Shown here one piece after another: positions 1 to 12,382 of a stretch of 64,000 nucleotides of DNA. Positions within the stretch are counted from its first letter, which is position 1. Each line of letters starts with the position of its first letter. The notes beneath the pieces were generated by a model, which did no database searches, was not told the origin of the DNA, and saw only the letters and a program-made list of their open reading frames with translations. Source of the DNA: Podochytrium sp. JEL0797 (Eukaryota > Chytridiomycota > Chytridiomycetes > Chytridiales > Chytriomycetaceae); NCBI GenBank assembly GCA_027596195.1, contig JADGJG010000008.1:54591-118590 (forward strand). Direction: 5' to 3'. Made by a program: the position numbers and the translations under genes.

Positions 1-68
1 GACTTTGGCGCTGGAATCTTCAAAATTAGAATCCGCACCGAATATGAAAGTCTGAAGCGAAAACACAC

Positions 69-593
69 TCACCCTTTCTCAATCAGAAACTCCACAATAT
101 CCAAATCCCCAATCTCAGACTTGACAACCGCAAGATGCAACGCCGTTTCCCCCAAATACCGTCCCTTTCGGTACCCTTCATTAATCAACCCCGGGAACTC
201 ATTCACGATCCACCGAATGCATTCCTTATGCCCATTCAAACACGCCACATGAAGGATCGTCTCGCCGTTAGACCCACGCTCCGCCAGTCCGCGTTTGCCC
301 AAATTAGATCCATTTGCCGTGATCAGATCCTGCGCAGAGAAGCGCATGATCTGCGGGAGGTTTCCGTTGTTGACGGCTTGCCAGAGGTTGTTGTCGTTGA
401 AGAGCGCCGTTCGCGGCTGCGAGTGGATGAAGAGGGTTGTTGGTTTGGCCGCAGAGTCGCTCGAATGTGTGGAAATCAGGGTTCCCGACCGCGCTTGAGG
501 CTCATTCGGGTCGTGGGTGTGTGGGGACGGTGTTTTCGGCAGTGGGGTGGCAGTCAGTTTGAACCGTGACAGGGAAGGCGGGGAAGAGTTCAT
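69..593 (-). CDS. Ankyrin-repeat protein, TRPV-like (5' exon, runs off window)
   Basis: First coding exon of a gene read leftwards; it starts at the ATG at 593 and reaches a GTGAGT donor near 72, so the remainder lies outside the window. The first ~65 residues are Pro/Ser/Thr-rich and probably disordered. Two ankyrin-type repeats follow, with recognisable signatures GETILHVACLNGH and GETALHLAVV, the second followed by a DIVEFLIEKG helix. The spacing and the phrase 'ETALHLAVVK' before a long outer helix resemble the ankyrin domain of TRPV-type cation channels, but no membrane segment is visible here, so a plain ankyrin protein is equally possible. Ankyrin repeat is well supported; TRPV identity is inference. 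Confidence 0.6.
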   Translation of the reverse strand: MNSSPPSLSRFKLTATPLPKTPSPHTHDPNEPQARSGTLISTHSSDSAAKPTTLFIHSQPRTALFNDNNLWQAVNNGNLPQIMRFSAQDLITANGSNLGKRGLAERGSNGETILHVACLNGHKECIRWIVNEFPGLINEGYRKGRYLGETALHLAVVKSEIGDLDIVEFLIEKG

Positions 594-1086
594 GGCGCAA
601 TTTGGGCGCGATTTTGTTCATCTCCATCCGTTGATTAAATCAGCGGCGAGCGAGTTGAAGAATTTCATCTCATTCGATCTGATCAGAGTTTCTAGATTTC
701 AAATATAAGATGTCATCTGAGAATATAGAAGGCGAATTGTAACACAGCAACAGTTTCCAACGAATTGGAAATACGAAATCAAAGTCGAACGGTCGATACA
801 ACATCTCTGCCGTTCATTTTCTGTGTAAGTGCATTTCTTTAACAGGGGATGAACGGTTTCGCGATTTGATCAAAGAATGCCTCCTCAATTAACTTTCTGA
901 GATTCGAAAAGATGAAAATATTCGGTTAACTCGCGATTTTTTCTGAATCCGACAACAAAGATCGGTTCTTAATGCTTTGCGATATATGGATGCAGCACAT
1001 GTGCCGAACGCTTCGTTGAAACGACTCATCTCAGACTTTTTGGGTGGCGCGGTCAAAAAACACATCTTTCCCTTTCAGCCAAAACC
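594..1086. other. Intergenic, no gene seen
   Basis: AT-rich stretch between the ankyrin exon and the next candidate. It should hold the promoter of the leftward ankyrin gene. No ORF with convincing protein character, no tRNA and no repeat was recognised. Confidence 0.5.
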
Positions 1087-1314
1087 ATGAGACCAACCTT
1101 CTTTGCCCGCTCCCTCGCCGTGTTTCACCCCACCACGAAAGTCTCGCAAGCTCAGAGCCAAAAGGCCGCAAAGACCATGATCGCTTCCCGCACGCCCCCC
1201 TTTCCTTCGACCAACACCACGAACCCTCCGACTGCGCCATCCAAATCGGGCCAACAGACACCTCCACAAGAGACGCCCAAGTTTGTGCTCGACAAGGAAC
1301 TCGTGCACCTCTGA
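1087..1314 (+). CDS. Possible small mitochondrial-type protein (75 aa)
   Basis: Single-exon ORF from ATG to stop. The N-terminus (MRPTFFARSLAVF) is basic and hydrophobic without acidic residues, like a mitochondrial presequence; the middle is Pro/Ser/Thr-rich and the end (KFVLDKELVHL) looks like a structured tail. An AATAAA-like motif follows within about 50 bp. I do not recognise a family. Other frames on the opposite strand are also open here, so it may be spurious. Low confidence; transcript evidence would decide. Confidence 0.3.
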   Translation: MRPTFFARSLAVFHPTTKVSQAQSQKAAKTMIASRTPPFPSTNTTNPPTAPSKSGQQTPPQETPKFVLDKELVHL

Positions 1315-1429
1315 AAAAGAAAATGAAGCTCCCCATGCGACCATGCCCTTTGTATTTCCAGAATAAACGTCCTGATTGCATTTTTAAGCCTCCGCACACA
1401 CAACACGCAGGTCGTAATCCACACTTCCC

Positions 1430-1504
1430 TTTCGCACCGTGGAGTGGGGTGGCGGTCAGTTTTAAACGCGACCGGGACGCGAATAGCAAAGTCGAGAAAC
1501 TCAA
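1430..1504 (-). pseudogene. Remnant of a duplicated ankyrin-gene 5' end
   Basis: Reading leftwards, codons near 1440-1475 give SRLKLTATPL, nearly the same as SRFKLTATPL at the start of the ankyrin protein encoded at 593. The DNA is also similar over about 30 bp (GGGGTGGCxGTCAGTTT). The frame has no ATG and loses ankyrin resemblance at once. It looks like a short relic of a duplicated N-terminus rather than a gene. Confidence 0.35.
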
Positions 1505-1768
1505 TCCCTTCTTGGCTGTTCAACAGTCCAGCGATTAATGAACAACTGCTTCCATTTTATAGTAACTGACAAGGGTATATTTTTTTGACCCGATTCTCGA
1601 CGCCAGGAAGTTGCGCAAAAACAGGTCTTTAAATCCCAGTGAACTTCCCTCTTGAATTCTTTTGCTCCAAGTGCCTCGGTGGCGCTTTCGCAGATCGTGT
1701 CGGTGCCTGGCGTTTTCAACTCGAAATTTTTCCGCGCAGCCAATCGAATTTGGCCAACCGAAAAAAAG

Positions 1769-3947
1769 ATGCATTTGAACCAAGTGCTTGCGCTGACCCT
1801 CGCGGTCCTGGCCACCTACGCCAAGGCAACCTCTCCCTCCACCGACGATGATATCGAGGACATCCCCGTTACCGAGGAAGAAGTGCAGATCCCGCAGTCG
1901 ATTCTGTTCAAGGTAAAAAACCCACGCTGGATCCATTTCCATGATAGGTGAATACTGAATCCTCTTCTCCAGCCCACCACGCGAACGGCACTCTTCTTGG
2001 ACCAGTTTGTGCCCGAAACCGTGTCGCGCTGGATCCCGTCCGAGTCCAAGAAGGTGGTCGATGGAGTCGAGGACGAGGAGCTGTTGCGGTACCGCGGCAC
2101 CTGGAACATTGAGGAACCCACTGTGCTTCCGGGTCTCAGGGGAGATCGCGGGTTGACGGTGAAGACGGCGGCGGCGCACCATGTAAAATATTTGATTTGT
2201 TTTGACTCGTTTTCTGTGTTATTTATTATTACTGTGGATAGGCCATTTCCGCTGCTTTCGCCAAGCCAGTCGACACCAACGGAAAGACCTTTGTCGCCCA
2301 GTAAGTATCCATCTCAATTTCAGAATTTCTCGGTTCCGGCCTTCTCCGAGCTTCGACACCCTTTCCGCGATGCATTGTGTCTCCCATTTCTTACGCCTCT
2401 CCCTCTTCTCTCCCCTTTTCTCAGATACGAAGTCAAGCTCCAAAACGGCCTCGAGTGCGGCGGCGCGTACATGAAACTCTTGACCCACGACCCATCCTTT
2501 GAGCCCGCCCAGTTCTCGGACAAGTCCCCGTACACCATCAGTTAGCATCCATTTCCCCTCACTACTTTCTCTCTTTCACCCCATTTCTAACCATTCTTCA
2601 CCCAGTGTTCGGCCCCGACAAGTGCGGATCCACCAACAAAGTCCACTTCATTTTCCGCCACCAAAACCCCATCACGCACGAATTTGAAGAGAAACACATG
2701 TCCACAGTCGTCCCCGCCAAGACGGACAAACTGTCGAACGTGTACACTTTGGTTGTGCGTCCCGATCAGACGTTTGAGGTCTTGATTAACGATGAGAGTG
2801 TGAAAAAGGGGAGCCTTTTGGAGGATTTTACGCCAGCTGTGAACCCGGAGAAGAGTGAGTTACTTTTTTTGGGAGGGGTGGGAGGTGATGGTTGGAGCGA
2901 AGCGAGAAGAAAAGGAGCATGTTGCGCGCGAAATCGGAGCTGGAGCCCCAAGAGACATGCCATCCTCGCGAACAACTCATTCACTCACTCACATACAAAA
3001 AACACAGCCATCGACGACCCCAAAGACTTCAAACCCGCCGATTGGGTCGAAGTGGCCAAAATCCCTGACCCAGAAGCCTCCAAACCCTCCGACTGGGACG
3101 AATCGGCCCCCCGCGAAATCGTGAACCAAGACGCCACGATGCCCGAAGACTGGCTCGTGAACGAACCCCTCTCGATCCCCGACCCCGAGAGCGTGAAACC
3201 CGAAGACTGGGACGACGAGGAAGACGGCGAATGGACTGCGCCGACTGTGGATAACCCCAAGTGCGCGGACGTGTCTGGATGTGGGGAGTGGAAGAAACCC
3301 ATGATGCCGAACCCGGAGTTTAAGGGCAAGTGGAAGGCGCCGATGGTTGATAACCCAGAGTACAAGGGTCCATGGGCCGCAAGAAAGATTGACAACCCCA
3401 ATTATTTCGAGGATGCGACTCCGAGTAATATGGGCAAGATTGTGAGTTTTCTTTTGTTTTCTTGCGAGGGACGGGTTTTTTTCTAATCCATGCATTGCGA
3501 ATACAACAGGGCGCCATCGGATTCGAGCTCTGGACGATGCAAAACGGCATCCAATTCGACAACATTTACATTGGCGATTCTGAAACGGAAGCCAAATCCT
3601 TCCGCGCCGAAACCTGGGCCGCCAAACACCGCATCGAATCCGAAACGGACAAGAAACTGGCCGAAAAGGCCGCCGCCGAGAAACCCACCAACCCGGACGC
3701 AACCTACCTCGAACGCGCGACCGAATGGATCACTGAATTCAGAATGCGCGTGTACAAGCTCGTTGAACGTGTAAGGGAAGGAGACGCGTTTGAAGCCATC
3801 CTTGCGGACCCTGTCGCGTGTGGGGCTTGTGTGCTTTTGGCGGCGTACATGTTGAATGGGGCGTGGACCATTTTGACAACGATTTTGGGGTATGTTGTTC
3901 CCAAGAAGGCTGCGGTTGCGGAGGAGAAGAAGGAGAAGAAGGAGTAA
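1769..3947 (+). CDS. CNE1: Calnexin, ER lectin chaperone
   Basis: Membrane-bound ER chaperone that binds monoglucosylated N-glycans on folding glycoproteins. Seven exons fit: 1769-1912, 1973-2182, 2242-2300, 2425-2540, 2606-2854, 3008-3441, 3510-3947. The start gives a signal peptide ([20 protein letters not shown]). The luminal lectin domain includes the family phrases [13 protein letters not shown] '[10 protein letters not shown]' and 'FGPDKCG'. The proline-rich P-domain in exon 6 shows several 'IPDPE..KP.DWD' type-1 repeats and then 'NPEFKGKW' type-2 repeats. A transmembrane segment near the C-terminus ([20 protein letters not shown]) is followed by a Lys/Glu tail (KKEKKE) typical of cytosolic ER-retention tails. 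Identity is secure; the yeast symbol is used by homology. Confidence 0.95.
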
Positions 3948-4440
3948 AAATCGTTGCTTTTTGCTTGCCGAGGTAGTTGTTTTATTTTTTGATGCGTGTG
4001 TGCTTGTGTGTGTTGTGATAAGAATACAAAAACGGTGAATTGTCAATTTTTCGAGAACCCCCTTCATTGCTTCATTTGGAGGTAGCTTGGTTTTAACGAG
4101 TGCTCACCGCGGCGTTAAGAAAGATAAACAAACGGAGGAAAAGTGGCTGGGAACAAATCGGCCAAACCATCAAGGGGCATCGACGGGTGTTGCTGCGGAA
4201 TGCCCGCATTCGAAATTGCTTGGACGAAACGCGTTTCCACGTGGGTCTTCACTTATCTGTATGCGAAGTTCAAGAGACATCGCTCCCTAATAGAAAGAAC
4301 CCAATCCTGTTGCTGGATTCCCCTGCTTCTTTTCTTTCTTTATATGCGAGGAACCTTTGTTTTTTAATCACGTGAACTTTGGGTTTTTGTGCGACGCCAC
4401 CCAACAAAAAAAAACCAACAAAACTCATTCCCCTCAGAAA
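3948..4440. other. Intergenic, probable OPT promoter
   Basis: No gene seen. It should hold the calnexin 3' UTR and the promoter of the downstream transporter. A poly-A run lies just before the transporter ATG. Short ORFs here have no protein-like character. Confidence 0.5.
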
Positions 4441-6943
4441 ATGACGATTGAAGAAGACGAGAAGCGGATCGAGGAGTTCATTGAGACTCACCCGGAGCTA
4501 GCCGACGATGCTGAGGTGCTCGATGCGAAATACGCCGAGGAGCACATGTAAACCATTCCCACTCGATCCCTTCCGTGATCCATCTCCTCACGCTCTCTCT
4601 CCCACAGCGAGTTCATTGTCCCGCAGAAGGACGATCCCACCACACCCGCCTTCACAGCACGTTCCGTGTTTATGGGTGTTCTGTTTGCTGTGATTCTCTC
4701 GTTTGTCAACACTGTGCTGTCGTTCCGCTCTGTGCCCTTCTCGATCGGAACCATCGTCGCAATTATTCTGTCTTATCCATTGGGACTCTTTTTCGCCAGT
4801 GTGCTTCCCAAGGGCATCCTCAACCCAGGGCCCTTTTCCATGAAGGAACACGTGCTTGTTTACATCACGGCTTCCGTGTCCTCGACGCCGTACGGTATGT
4901 TTTGCTATTCTTTTCTTTCAAGGTTATTCCTCAAGCCCACACCTCACCCCCACAACAGGAATCGACAACGTCATCACTCAAATGCACCCCGACCTCATGG
5001 ACAACGGCAACATCACCTTCTTTAGCTCTCTGGCCTTTGTACTCGTCACCCAGTTCCTCGGATACGGCTTCTCAGGTCTCACGCGTCGCTTCCTCGTCAA
5101 GCCAACAGCCATGTGGTGGCCTGGACTCCTTCCCACAATCGCCACCTTCGCGTCGTTCCACAAGATCGAGTCTGCAGAGAAGGGAGACAAGTACACGTGG
5201 TCGCGCACCACCGTCTTTTGGATCTCGTTTGTCGCCATGTTTCTCTACGAGTGGATTCCGGAATACTTTGCTCAAGCCCTGCAAGCCGTGGCCGTTGGGT
5301 GTCTCATTGCTGGTCGCGGGGATGGTCCATCCGGCAAAATGTCGCCCTTCAACGCCGCGTATGGTTCCGTGACGAATGGAGCTGGACTCTTTGGTCTCAC
5401 GTTCGACTGGACTCTGATAGGTTCCATCAACTTTGCTCAGCCGCTGTGGGCCAACTTGTGCAACACTGCTGGAAATATCTTTTTTCTCTGGATCTTGGTT
5501 CCCTTGTTCTACTCGCATGACGTGTTTGGACTCAACCAAAAGCTTCACCTCGCCCCACAGTACTACTACCAGACCTTGAACCCGATCCTCAACTCTGCGT
5601 CCCTGTTTGTCGGCGCGGCGAACGGCACCAAGCCCCAGGGCGCTCGTGTATCGCCAAGATACTTTTACAATGTCTCCGACAACTACAACATCAACTTGAC
5701 GGCCTACAACGATGTTGCTCCGATCCACATCACGTCCATCTTTGCTCTCTCATACGCGTCTTCCTTCCTCACTGTCACTGCTGCTCTGTCTCACGTCGCT
5801 CTTTGGTACGGACCCGACATTATGAGGCAGACTAGGAACGCGCTCCGGCAGGTCAACGACGAAGTCGACGCGTTGGACAAGCACGTCAAGATGATGAAAG
5901 CTTACCCTGATGTCCCTGATTTGTTCTACTTGGCTTTTATGGCCGTCACGACCATGGCTGCCCTCTTGGTATCCATCTTCACGCCCTTCAACATGCCCTG
6001 GTGGGGAATCTTTTTCAACCTCTTCTTGGTCGGGTTATTTGTAATTCCCTACGGCGCCATCCAAGCCATCGCCGGAGTCCCTCTCTTTCTCAACGTAGTC
6101 TCCGAATTCATTATCGGACTCATAATTCCCGGTCAAACCGTCGCCGTGATGGCTTTCAAGTCTTGGGGAACCAACAACCTGATCCAAGCCCTCTCCCTCT
6201 CCGCCGACCTGAAATTGGGACAATACCTCCACATCCCACCCCGCGCGATGGTCGCCTGCCAATTCCTCGGAACCTTCACCAACGCAATCACATCCACCGC
6301 CGCCGCGTACTACATGTGTTTCCACACCGGCAACCTCGTGAGTCCCAACAGCGCCGACTGGAGCATGATCAGCTACCAAGTCTTTTACTCTGCGGGAGGA
6401 ATCTGGGGTGCCATTGGTCCGCAACGTTTCTTTGGCATTGGATCCATTTACGAGGGTCTCATGTGGTGTTTCCTTGTTGGCGCAATCTGCCCACTCTTCC
6501 CGTGGCTGGCCAACGCGTACCTTGTGAAATCGCATAGATGGCATTACGTCAACTTTGCCATCTTTTTCCAGTTTACGGGGTACACCGGTTTCCAAGTCAC
6601 GATTCTGATCCCTGTGCTGTGCAACATTTGGGCCCAAGTGTACCTCTTTTCGCGCAACAAGGAATTCTACCAAAAGTATCTGTTTGTGATGGGAGCCGCG
6701 TTTGACGCTGGAGCTGGGATTTGTTCTCTTGTGGTTTCGTTCTTGAGTGTGGCTGGAATCTCGTTCATGACGCACCACGTTTTGAATCCGAATACCGGGG
6801 TTGGGATGCCGTTGGATTATTATTGTTTCCCGGGGGCTTCTGCGAAGGATTTTGATTGTGCGTATTATTTGGCCGCGGGGGTGAATGTGACGGGGGATGG
6901 GACGGTTTGTGGGGGGACTTTTGAGGGTGCGGGGTTAGAGTAA
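4441..6943 (+). CDS. OPT-family oligopeptide transporter
   Basis: Proton-coupled importer of small peptides (OPT/ISP4 family) in the plasma membrane. Three exons fit: 4441-4547, 4608-4894 and 4959-6943, giving about 792 residues. A short acidic cytosolic N-terminus (MTIEEDEKRIEEFIETHPEL) precedes about 14 hydrophobic helices. Family signatures include 'GPFSMKEHVL' before 'YGIDNVITQ', then 'YGFSGLTRRFLVKP.AMWWP' near the start and the 'FGIGSIYEG' and 'HYVNFAIFFQFTGY' region near the end. Length and motifs match full-length fungal OPT proteins, so it looks intact. The substrate (peptides, glutathione or metal chelates) cannot be told from sequence. Confidence 0.93.
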
Positions 6944-7310
6944 AGCTTGTCGTTGTGGGGGGAGAGGGGTTGGAGTATGGTACATTTGTTTTTGGTGGGT
7001 TTTTTGTGCGAGTGCTTGTGTATTAAGTAAGATATTTTACGTCCTTTCATTTTGTATTCTTTCTGATGGAATTTCGAATTTGCTTTGTTCTGTTTTTTTT
7101 TGTCACACCAATTCTTGGTTTCCGCGCGCGCGCAGCCCACTTATTTTACCACACATGCACGCACTCTACTTTTTTTCAAATCAGGTTATGTGGTATGCTT
7201 TTTATAACACAATGTTTAAAATCACGCATTTTTAAACTGTGGAATCCAACCCAATTCATATTTCAATTTATTACTATTTAATTCATAAGTGCCCCCGATA
7301 AGATAAGGCT
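6944..7310. other. Convergent intergenic gap
   Basis: Lies between the stop codons of two convergent genes and should hold both 3' UTRs. AT-rich, with a short alternating GC run (GCGCGCGCGC near 7125). No gene seen. Confidence 0.5.
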
Positions 7311-10206
7311 TCAATATCGAGCATCCAACCCCATATTCACCCACGCCCCCGCTTGCTCGCGATCTGCCTCATCCTCATCCAACGTCCGATTCGACCCCGG
7401 TCTCGAAAGAGGCGTCAACACCAACGCGGAGGGTTCATGGATGATATCTTTGGAGATTTGCGCCGAAGTGGGTGTCGCGAGAAATTCGGGCGGGAACAAG
7501 TTGGCGATTCCGCTATCTGTGAGCGCGTCACCTCCTTCCAGTGAAGACTGTAACGCTTCGTCCGCGTCAAATAGGGTAGTGACTTCGAGATAGGTAGGAA
7601 GAGGAAGATGATGCGCAAGAGGTGGAATGACGAGCTTGCTAGGTCGCTTTCCGCGCTGGAAAGTCGGAACCCGAGAGGAACCACCGCCCCCAGTCACTGG
7701 GATGGACCCAACAAGAGCCTCTCCACCCACTTGATCGTCTCCAAACATGCGCTCGAACCCAACACGCTGCATAATCTGCGGAAGGACAGTCTGGGTCTTG
7801 ATGTGGAGCTTGATTATATCGGACAAATCGATGTTTTCGACTTTGCCGCAATCGGTGTCTTGGTTCGAGATAATGGGACACGCTCCAATGTATTGGACTC
7901 TTGCGGCGGATGAATCGGTGTCGAGGGAAGTTTGAAACAGAGTGAGAGTTGTGTCGTTTGTGGAATACGCGTTCACAAGTCTTCCTGAAACGACGGACGC
8001 GATTTTGGGCCACGTTTCGAGATCGAGAACAACAGGTGCGGTCACAAGATAGACGGAATCAATCAAGCTATCGCATTCCAAAGACCAAAATGAAAAAAAA
8101 GCCCATATCAGTCCCCTGCAAATTCTCTCACAAAGCATAGAAAATCACCTAAAAGCATTCGAATCCCCCATCTCCGCCAACCGAACCACCTCCAACACAG
8201 CAAAATACACAACCCTCGCTCCCAATCCGAACCCCGTCAACGAAACAGGTCGATTTCCATACCCCTCACGAACGAGGATCCGTTTGCCCAACTGCTCCCC
8301 CGCAAGCTGTGCGGCAACGAGCGCGTATCCCCATGTATCCAGCAATCCCGGAGGTGTCGGGTACGTTGTGAAAAGGTCGGGAAATCCGGGTGACGTGGGA
8401 CTTGTTTCTGTGGTGGTAGAAGGGGTGGACGTTTCGGTTCGCGTTGCTCGCGTGCTACCGCGTCGCGAACCGCTCAAGTGTGTTGAAACCATGGGGCCAT
8501 GATCTGATTTTGAGCTGTCCAAAAGATTTGACCCGCCCGACTTTCTTCGCTTGTTGGAAGTGAGGATGAAAGATTTGATTTCCGCGTTGAGTTGAAGGAG
8601 CGATTTGGTGTTGAATCCAACAGAATATCTATAAGTTACTGCGTTTAGGAAAAGAGGGTGGAAATACGCACAACAAAGCTCCTACATGTCGGAAAAGGGA
8701 GCAAACGCGGGCAAAAACTGCCACGAATCGACCACGTCATCCAGGGAACTCAACAACCCCGAAACGCATAATACGACGTGGAGAGTCGCATGATGAACTT
8801 GAACCGGCTTTATGAACCAATCTTCGAGGCCGCAATCGTTTTTGATTGACAACAGAGGGGCATCAATATTAATGGTAGGTCCGAACAGCGGAATTACTGA
8901 CGGTTGTGTGGGTTCAGAAGCTTTCATTCCTATTGGGAAGCCCGACGTAAACGATTTGTAAAAAATGCGAATATTGGATTTTACCTGTAGTCAGCGAACC
9001 CATACCCGCAACGGGGGATGAAAATCCAGAAACCATTGATCCCATGCTAACTATCGGAGAACTGATTCCAGAGACCATCCAACTCATCATGGAGGATTTT
9101 GGTGCAGTTTCTGGGTCAGTGTTGACTCGAAGATTACTGCGACGCGCGCCATCAACCGAGCTTCGTTTCTCGTTTTCAACTGAAGGACCAGCTTCGGATG
9201 GAAGCGTATTTGACCGGCGTGGTGGATTCGAGACTGAAGCTTCGAGTCTGTTGTCGGCTGTTCGCAGCTGGGTTTGAATTTTCTGGGATGGCGGGGGTTC
9301 AGAGGAATTCAAGCGCGACTCATTCTCCTTGATTTTCTGAGCCATCATATACGAAACAACGCTGTGCTCGATTCTCTGTTGCACAAAGCTCCTCGTCTTT
9401 TCTTGCTCACCCATATCTAAAGTCTCATCCACCAGCAACACTGAAGTCAATTCGCGAATCATATTCCTCAATCTCGAATCATATTTGAGACTCTTTCCCT
9501 CCTTGGATCGACGACTGCTCGACCCACCACTACCGTGAAGTGAAAACGCGTCTTGATACGAAAAAGTCGAAGTCAACAAGTTCGAAATGACAATCACGAT
9601 CGCATTGTGTTGGTGACCGTTCGAACTTGGAATCTTTTGAACAGCGAGTCGAAGGACTTTGAGGAGGGTTTCGAGTTGGACGCCTTCTGTTTGGACGTCG
9701 TGAAGGCACTCGATATCTGAAAATGATTTATCAACTAGATTTTTCTCCGCTTTCGAGTGTACCTTCGGCTGTCAGAGAGTTGAACCAAACCGCAGATTCA
9801 ATCACTCCGCGTCCCCATTTTTTGTATGATTTGATCGAAGACAAGGATAACCCAAGCGAAGACAGGGAATCGCGAGGAGAGACAGTAAACAGCGATGATA
9901 AAATCTTGAGCGCACTCTTGTTTTCTGGCTTGGTTTGAACGTCGGCTTCAGGATCGTGTATTTTTTCGCGGGTTTTCAACTTTCGAACATTCGAGGAAAA
10001 CTGGTTCAGAATCATGAGGATATAGGTGATCACAATATCCTGGTTAATGGGTGAGTCGTAAGCATCTTTTATGCGTCGATAGATGGTGAAACCTTGGACT
10101 GGAGAGTTGGATTCGGTTGATCCGCACTCAAGGATTCCAAGGAGGTGGCCGTTTCAGCCAACAAGTTGTCGAGATCAGGATTCATATCAGGTATTTGATT
10201 TGCCAT
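7311..10206 (-). CDS. DUF726 / TMCO4-type alpha/beta-hydrolase
   Basis: Six exons fit: 10206-10093, 10039-9763, 9716-8985, 8929-8686, 8628-8149 and 8067-7311, total 2604 nt with all phases agreeing (867 aa). The conserved DUF726 core is clear: 'LCVSGLLSS' on the first strand, the nucleophile elbow-like 'SLTGFGLGARVVYFA' and, across the last intron, 'VYLVTAPVVLDLETWPK..SVVSGRLVNAYSTND' in pieces. The elbow reads GFGLG where the family often has GFSLG, so the usual serine is replaced by glycine. Family members are fungal Mil1 and animal TMCO4; biochemical role is poorly known, and Mil1 is tied to clathrin adaptors. Long Ser-rich linkers separate the conserved blocks. The first intron uses an unusual GTTTCA donor, so the extreme N-terminus is less certain. 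Confidence 0.8.
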
Positions 10207-10461
10207 CGGTGTGGTAGCTCTCGATTCTCCCCTCGGCAGTCCCTGTCAAATGGGTTTTGAGGCGATTGTGTCCAAAATCATTGTTCTCACATCTCGCAAT
10301 GCCACTTAGATTACATAAGCAGCAAGAATACGCAGCAAGTTCTATTTATTCTAAGTCTCAGCATTCAAACCCACAAATCTAAAAATGAAAACAAGTGATG
10401 ACACCCACGCAGCGAAAGCACCCAACAATATTCCACGCGGAATCAAGCTCAACAGGAGAAA
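10207..10461. other. Short intergenic gap
   Basis: Separates two leftward genes. It should carry the promoter of the DUF726 gene and the 3' UTR of the RNA-binding protein. Nothing else seen. Confidence 0.4.
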
Positions 10462-12382
10462 TCAAAACTCCTTTTCATCATACCCGTCGAACTGGGAAGC
10501 AAAATTTCCATACCCGATGGATGGGTCGACAGCACGGGGGGCAGGAGGGAGCTGAGCTCCCTGAAGCGCTTGAACTGGGACCATGATAATCTGCCAGCCT
10601 GGTGGTGGCTGATGGTACGGAGATTGGACTGGAATAGCGCCGTACGGAACACCGGGATAGAAGTTTCTGTCAATACGGACTGGGTCACGATACTGAACTG
10701 CAGACTGAGGCTGCGTTGGGGACTGGAAGAACGTGGGACGCGCGTGCTGCTGCATCCAAGGTTGATATTGAGGAGGAGGGGTGATCACATACGACTGCTG
10801 TTGTTGTCCGAACTCTGGAGCATACGGGTTCAAAGGACGCGACGAGCCGACGCTTGCCCCAATCGAGCGACCAATCGCAAGTTGTCCCATCAAATCAGAA
10901 AGATTTCTCTGCTGCTGCTGCTGGGAAACCGAAGCCGTGGAACTGGTGCTGTTGAAACGTTGATGGTTCGAATCTGCAGCATGAAGCTCGCGATACTGAA
11001 CTTTGATGATGCGTTCCAGCCAGCGGCTCCCGTGTGTTTCATCGATCGCAAGCTCGGCATCATGGTCGTTTGTGTATTGAATGAAAGCGAAGGCAGACCG
11101 TGGCTCCAACAACGCGTCGAGGGTGGCAGAGGGATTGTACAAACGCAGGGTCTCGATTTCGCCATACTTTTCGAACTTGAAGCGAAGGAGGTCTTCCGTG
11201 ACGCGCTCGGGGTTCAGTTTGCCAACAAACAGGGAGCGCTTATCAACCTCGTGATGGCGACTAGGGTTTTTGACCCTGAGTGTTCTAATTTAGCCCCCCT
11301 ATCACATAGAAAAGAGGTAATTGAAAATCATACCATTCAATGTACCATTTTGGAATCTTGCGCGTTTTCTGTTGCGGAGAAAATGGTGTCAAATTTTTGA
11401 TACGAGAGCCAAAAACACAAATTACCAAAAACGCCTGGATCGCATCCGCACGACTGAAGTATTTGATAAACGCAACACCCTTGAGGTCCATCGTGTCCGG
11501 AAAGCGAAGCAATTTGAAATCCTCAATGTGTCCGAACTTGGAGAAATGCGTTTTGACATCACGAGGATTCCAGTTCGGATTGTATCTGGTAAAAGTTGTT
11601 ATGAGATCGTGTCGGTCGAGATATAATAAGAATTCAACTCACTTGACTCGCAAAGTGCGGATCACTTTCGCTGGTTCGATGCGGATTTCACGGCCATCGA
11701 TCGAGTCGCCTTGAGCCTCCAGCAATGCGCGCTTGGCCTCAGCGATATTCTAAACGCAAATGCGGATCAGTTTAAAGGTCACTAGCGCGAAATGGATATT
11801 GAATAATGTCTTCAAACCTTGAACTGTACGAACGCAAAAGGACGATTCGCTGTGTCCCTGTCCATTTTCACTTCGGAAAGTTCACCCCATTGGACAAAGT
11901 GCTGCCAGACTTTCTCGAACAACTCGTTGTCGGTCTTGGTTGAGTCGAGGCTGGAGGATCGGAGGCGGGAGATGGCGAGGGTGCAGGTTGTCGAGAGTTT
12001 TAAAGTGTTGGAAGGGGGAGAAAGGCGACGACAAGAAAAAAAGGATCAATACTCACTTTGCAACAAAAATGCATGCTTGAGGCATCTTGGATGGGACTGG
12101 ACCAGATGAGGACAGCTCATCCTCGCCTTCCTCGTCAAAAGCTTCCGGAAATGGCGGGAATGTCGTGTCAGGATCTTGATCGGCTTCCTCTTCCTCCTCC
12201 ACATCGAAATCGCCCTCAAACAACAAGCGGCTGACTAATGGACTTTCAGAGCGAGAACGAGTCCTCTGCTGGAGCCGAGTCAAGATGGGTGTGTTTGGGA
12301 CTGAGCTTGCAATGGAATGCGACGCAGGAGGCGAAGGCGATGAAGGTGGGTCCTGTCGCAACCAAAGGTTAGAATCATGCAT
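10462..12382 (-). CDS. RNA-binding protein with three RRM domains
   Basis: Exons 12382-12057, 11950-11818, 11749-11643 and 11585-11426 join in phase; the last exon ends at 10462 and probably starts near 11247. RRM1 has RNP2 'CIFVANL' (completed by the first splice) and RNP1 'RPFAFVQF'. RRM2 is the block 'YNPNWNPRDVKTHFSKFG' with 'KGVAFIKY'. RRM3 has 'SLFVGKL' and 'SAFAFIQY'. An acidic Ser-rich N-terminus (EGDFDVEEEEEADQD) and a Gln/Pro-rich C-terminus flank them. The layout recalls fission-yeast Crp79/Mug28-type proteins in mRNA export or meiosis, but that link is weak. The join into the last exon needs a poor acceptor (CACGAG) and should be checked. Confidence 0.8.

Noticed and set aside
4087..4375. 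Three overlapping short ORFs before the OPT gene
   Set aside because: They overlap each other in different frames, have no homology-like motifs and lie in the expected promoter region.
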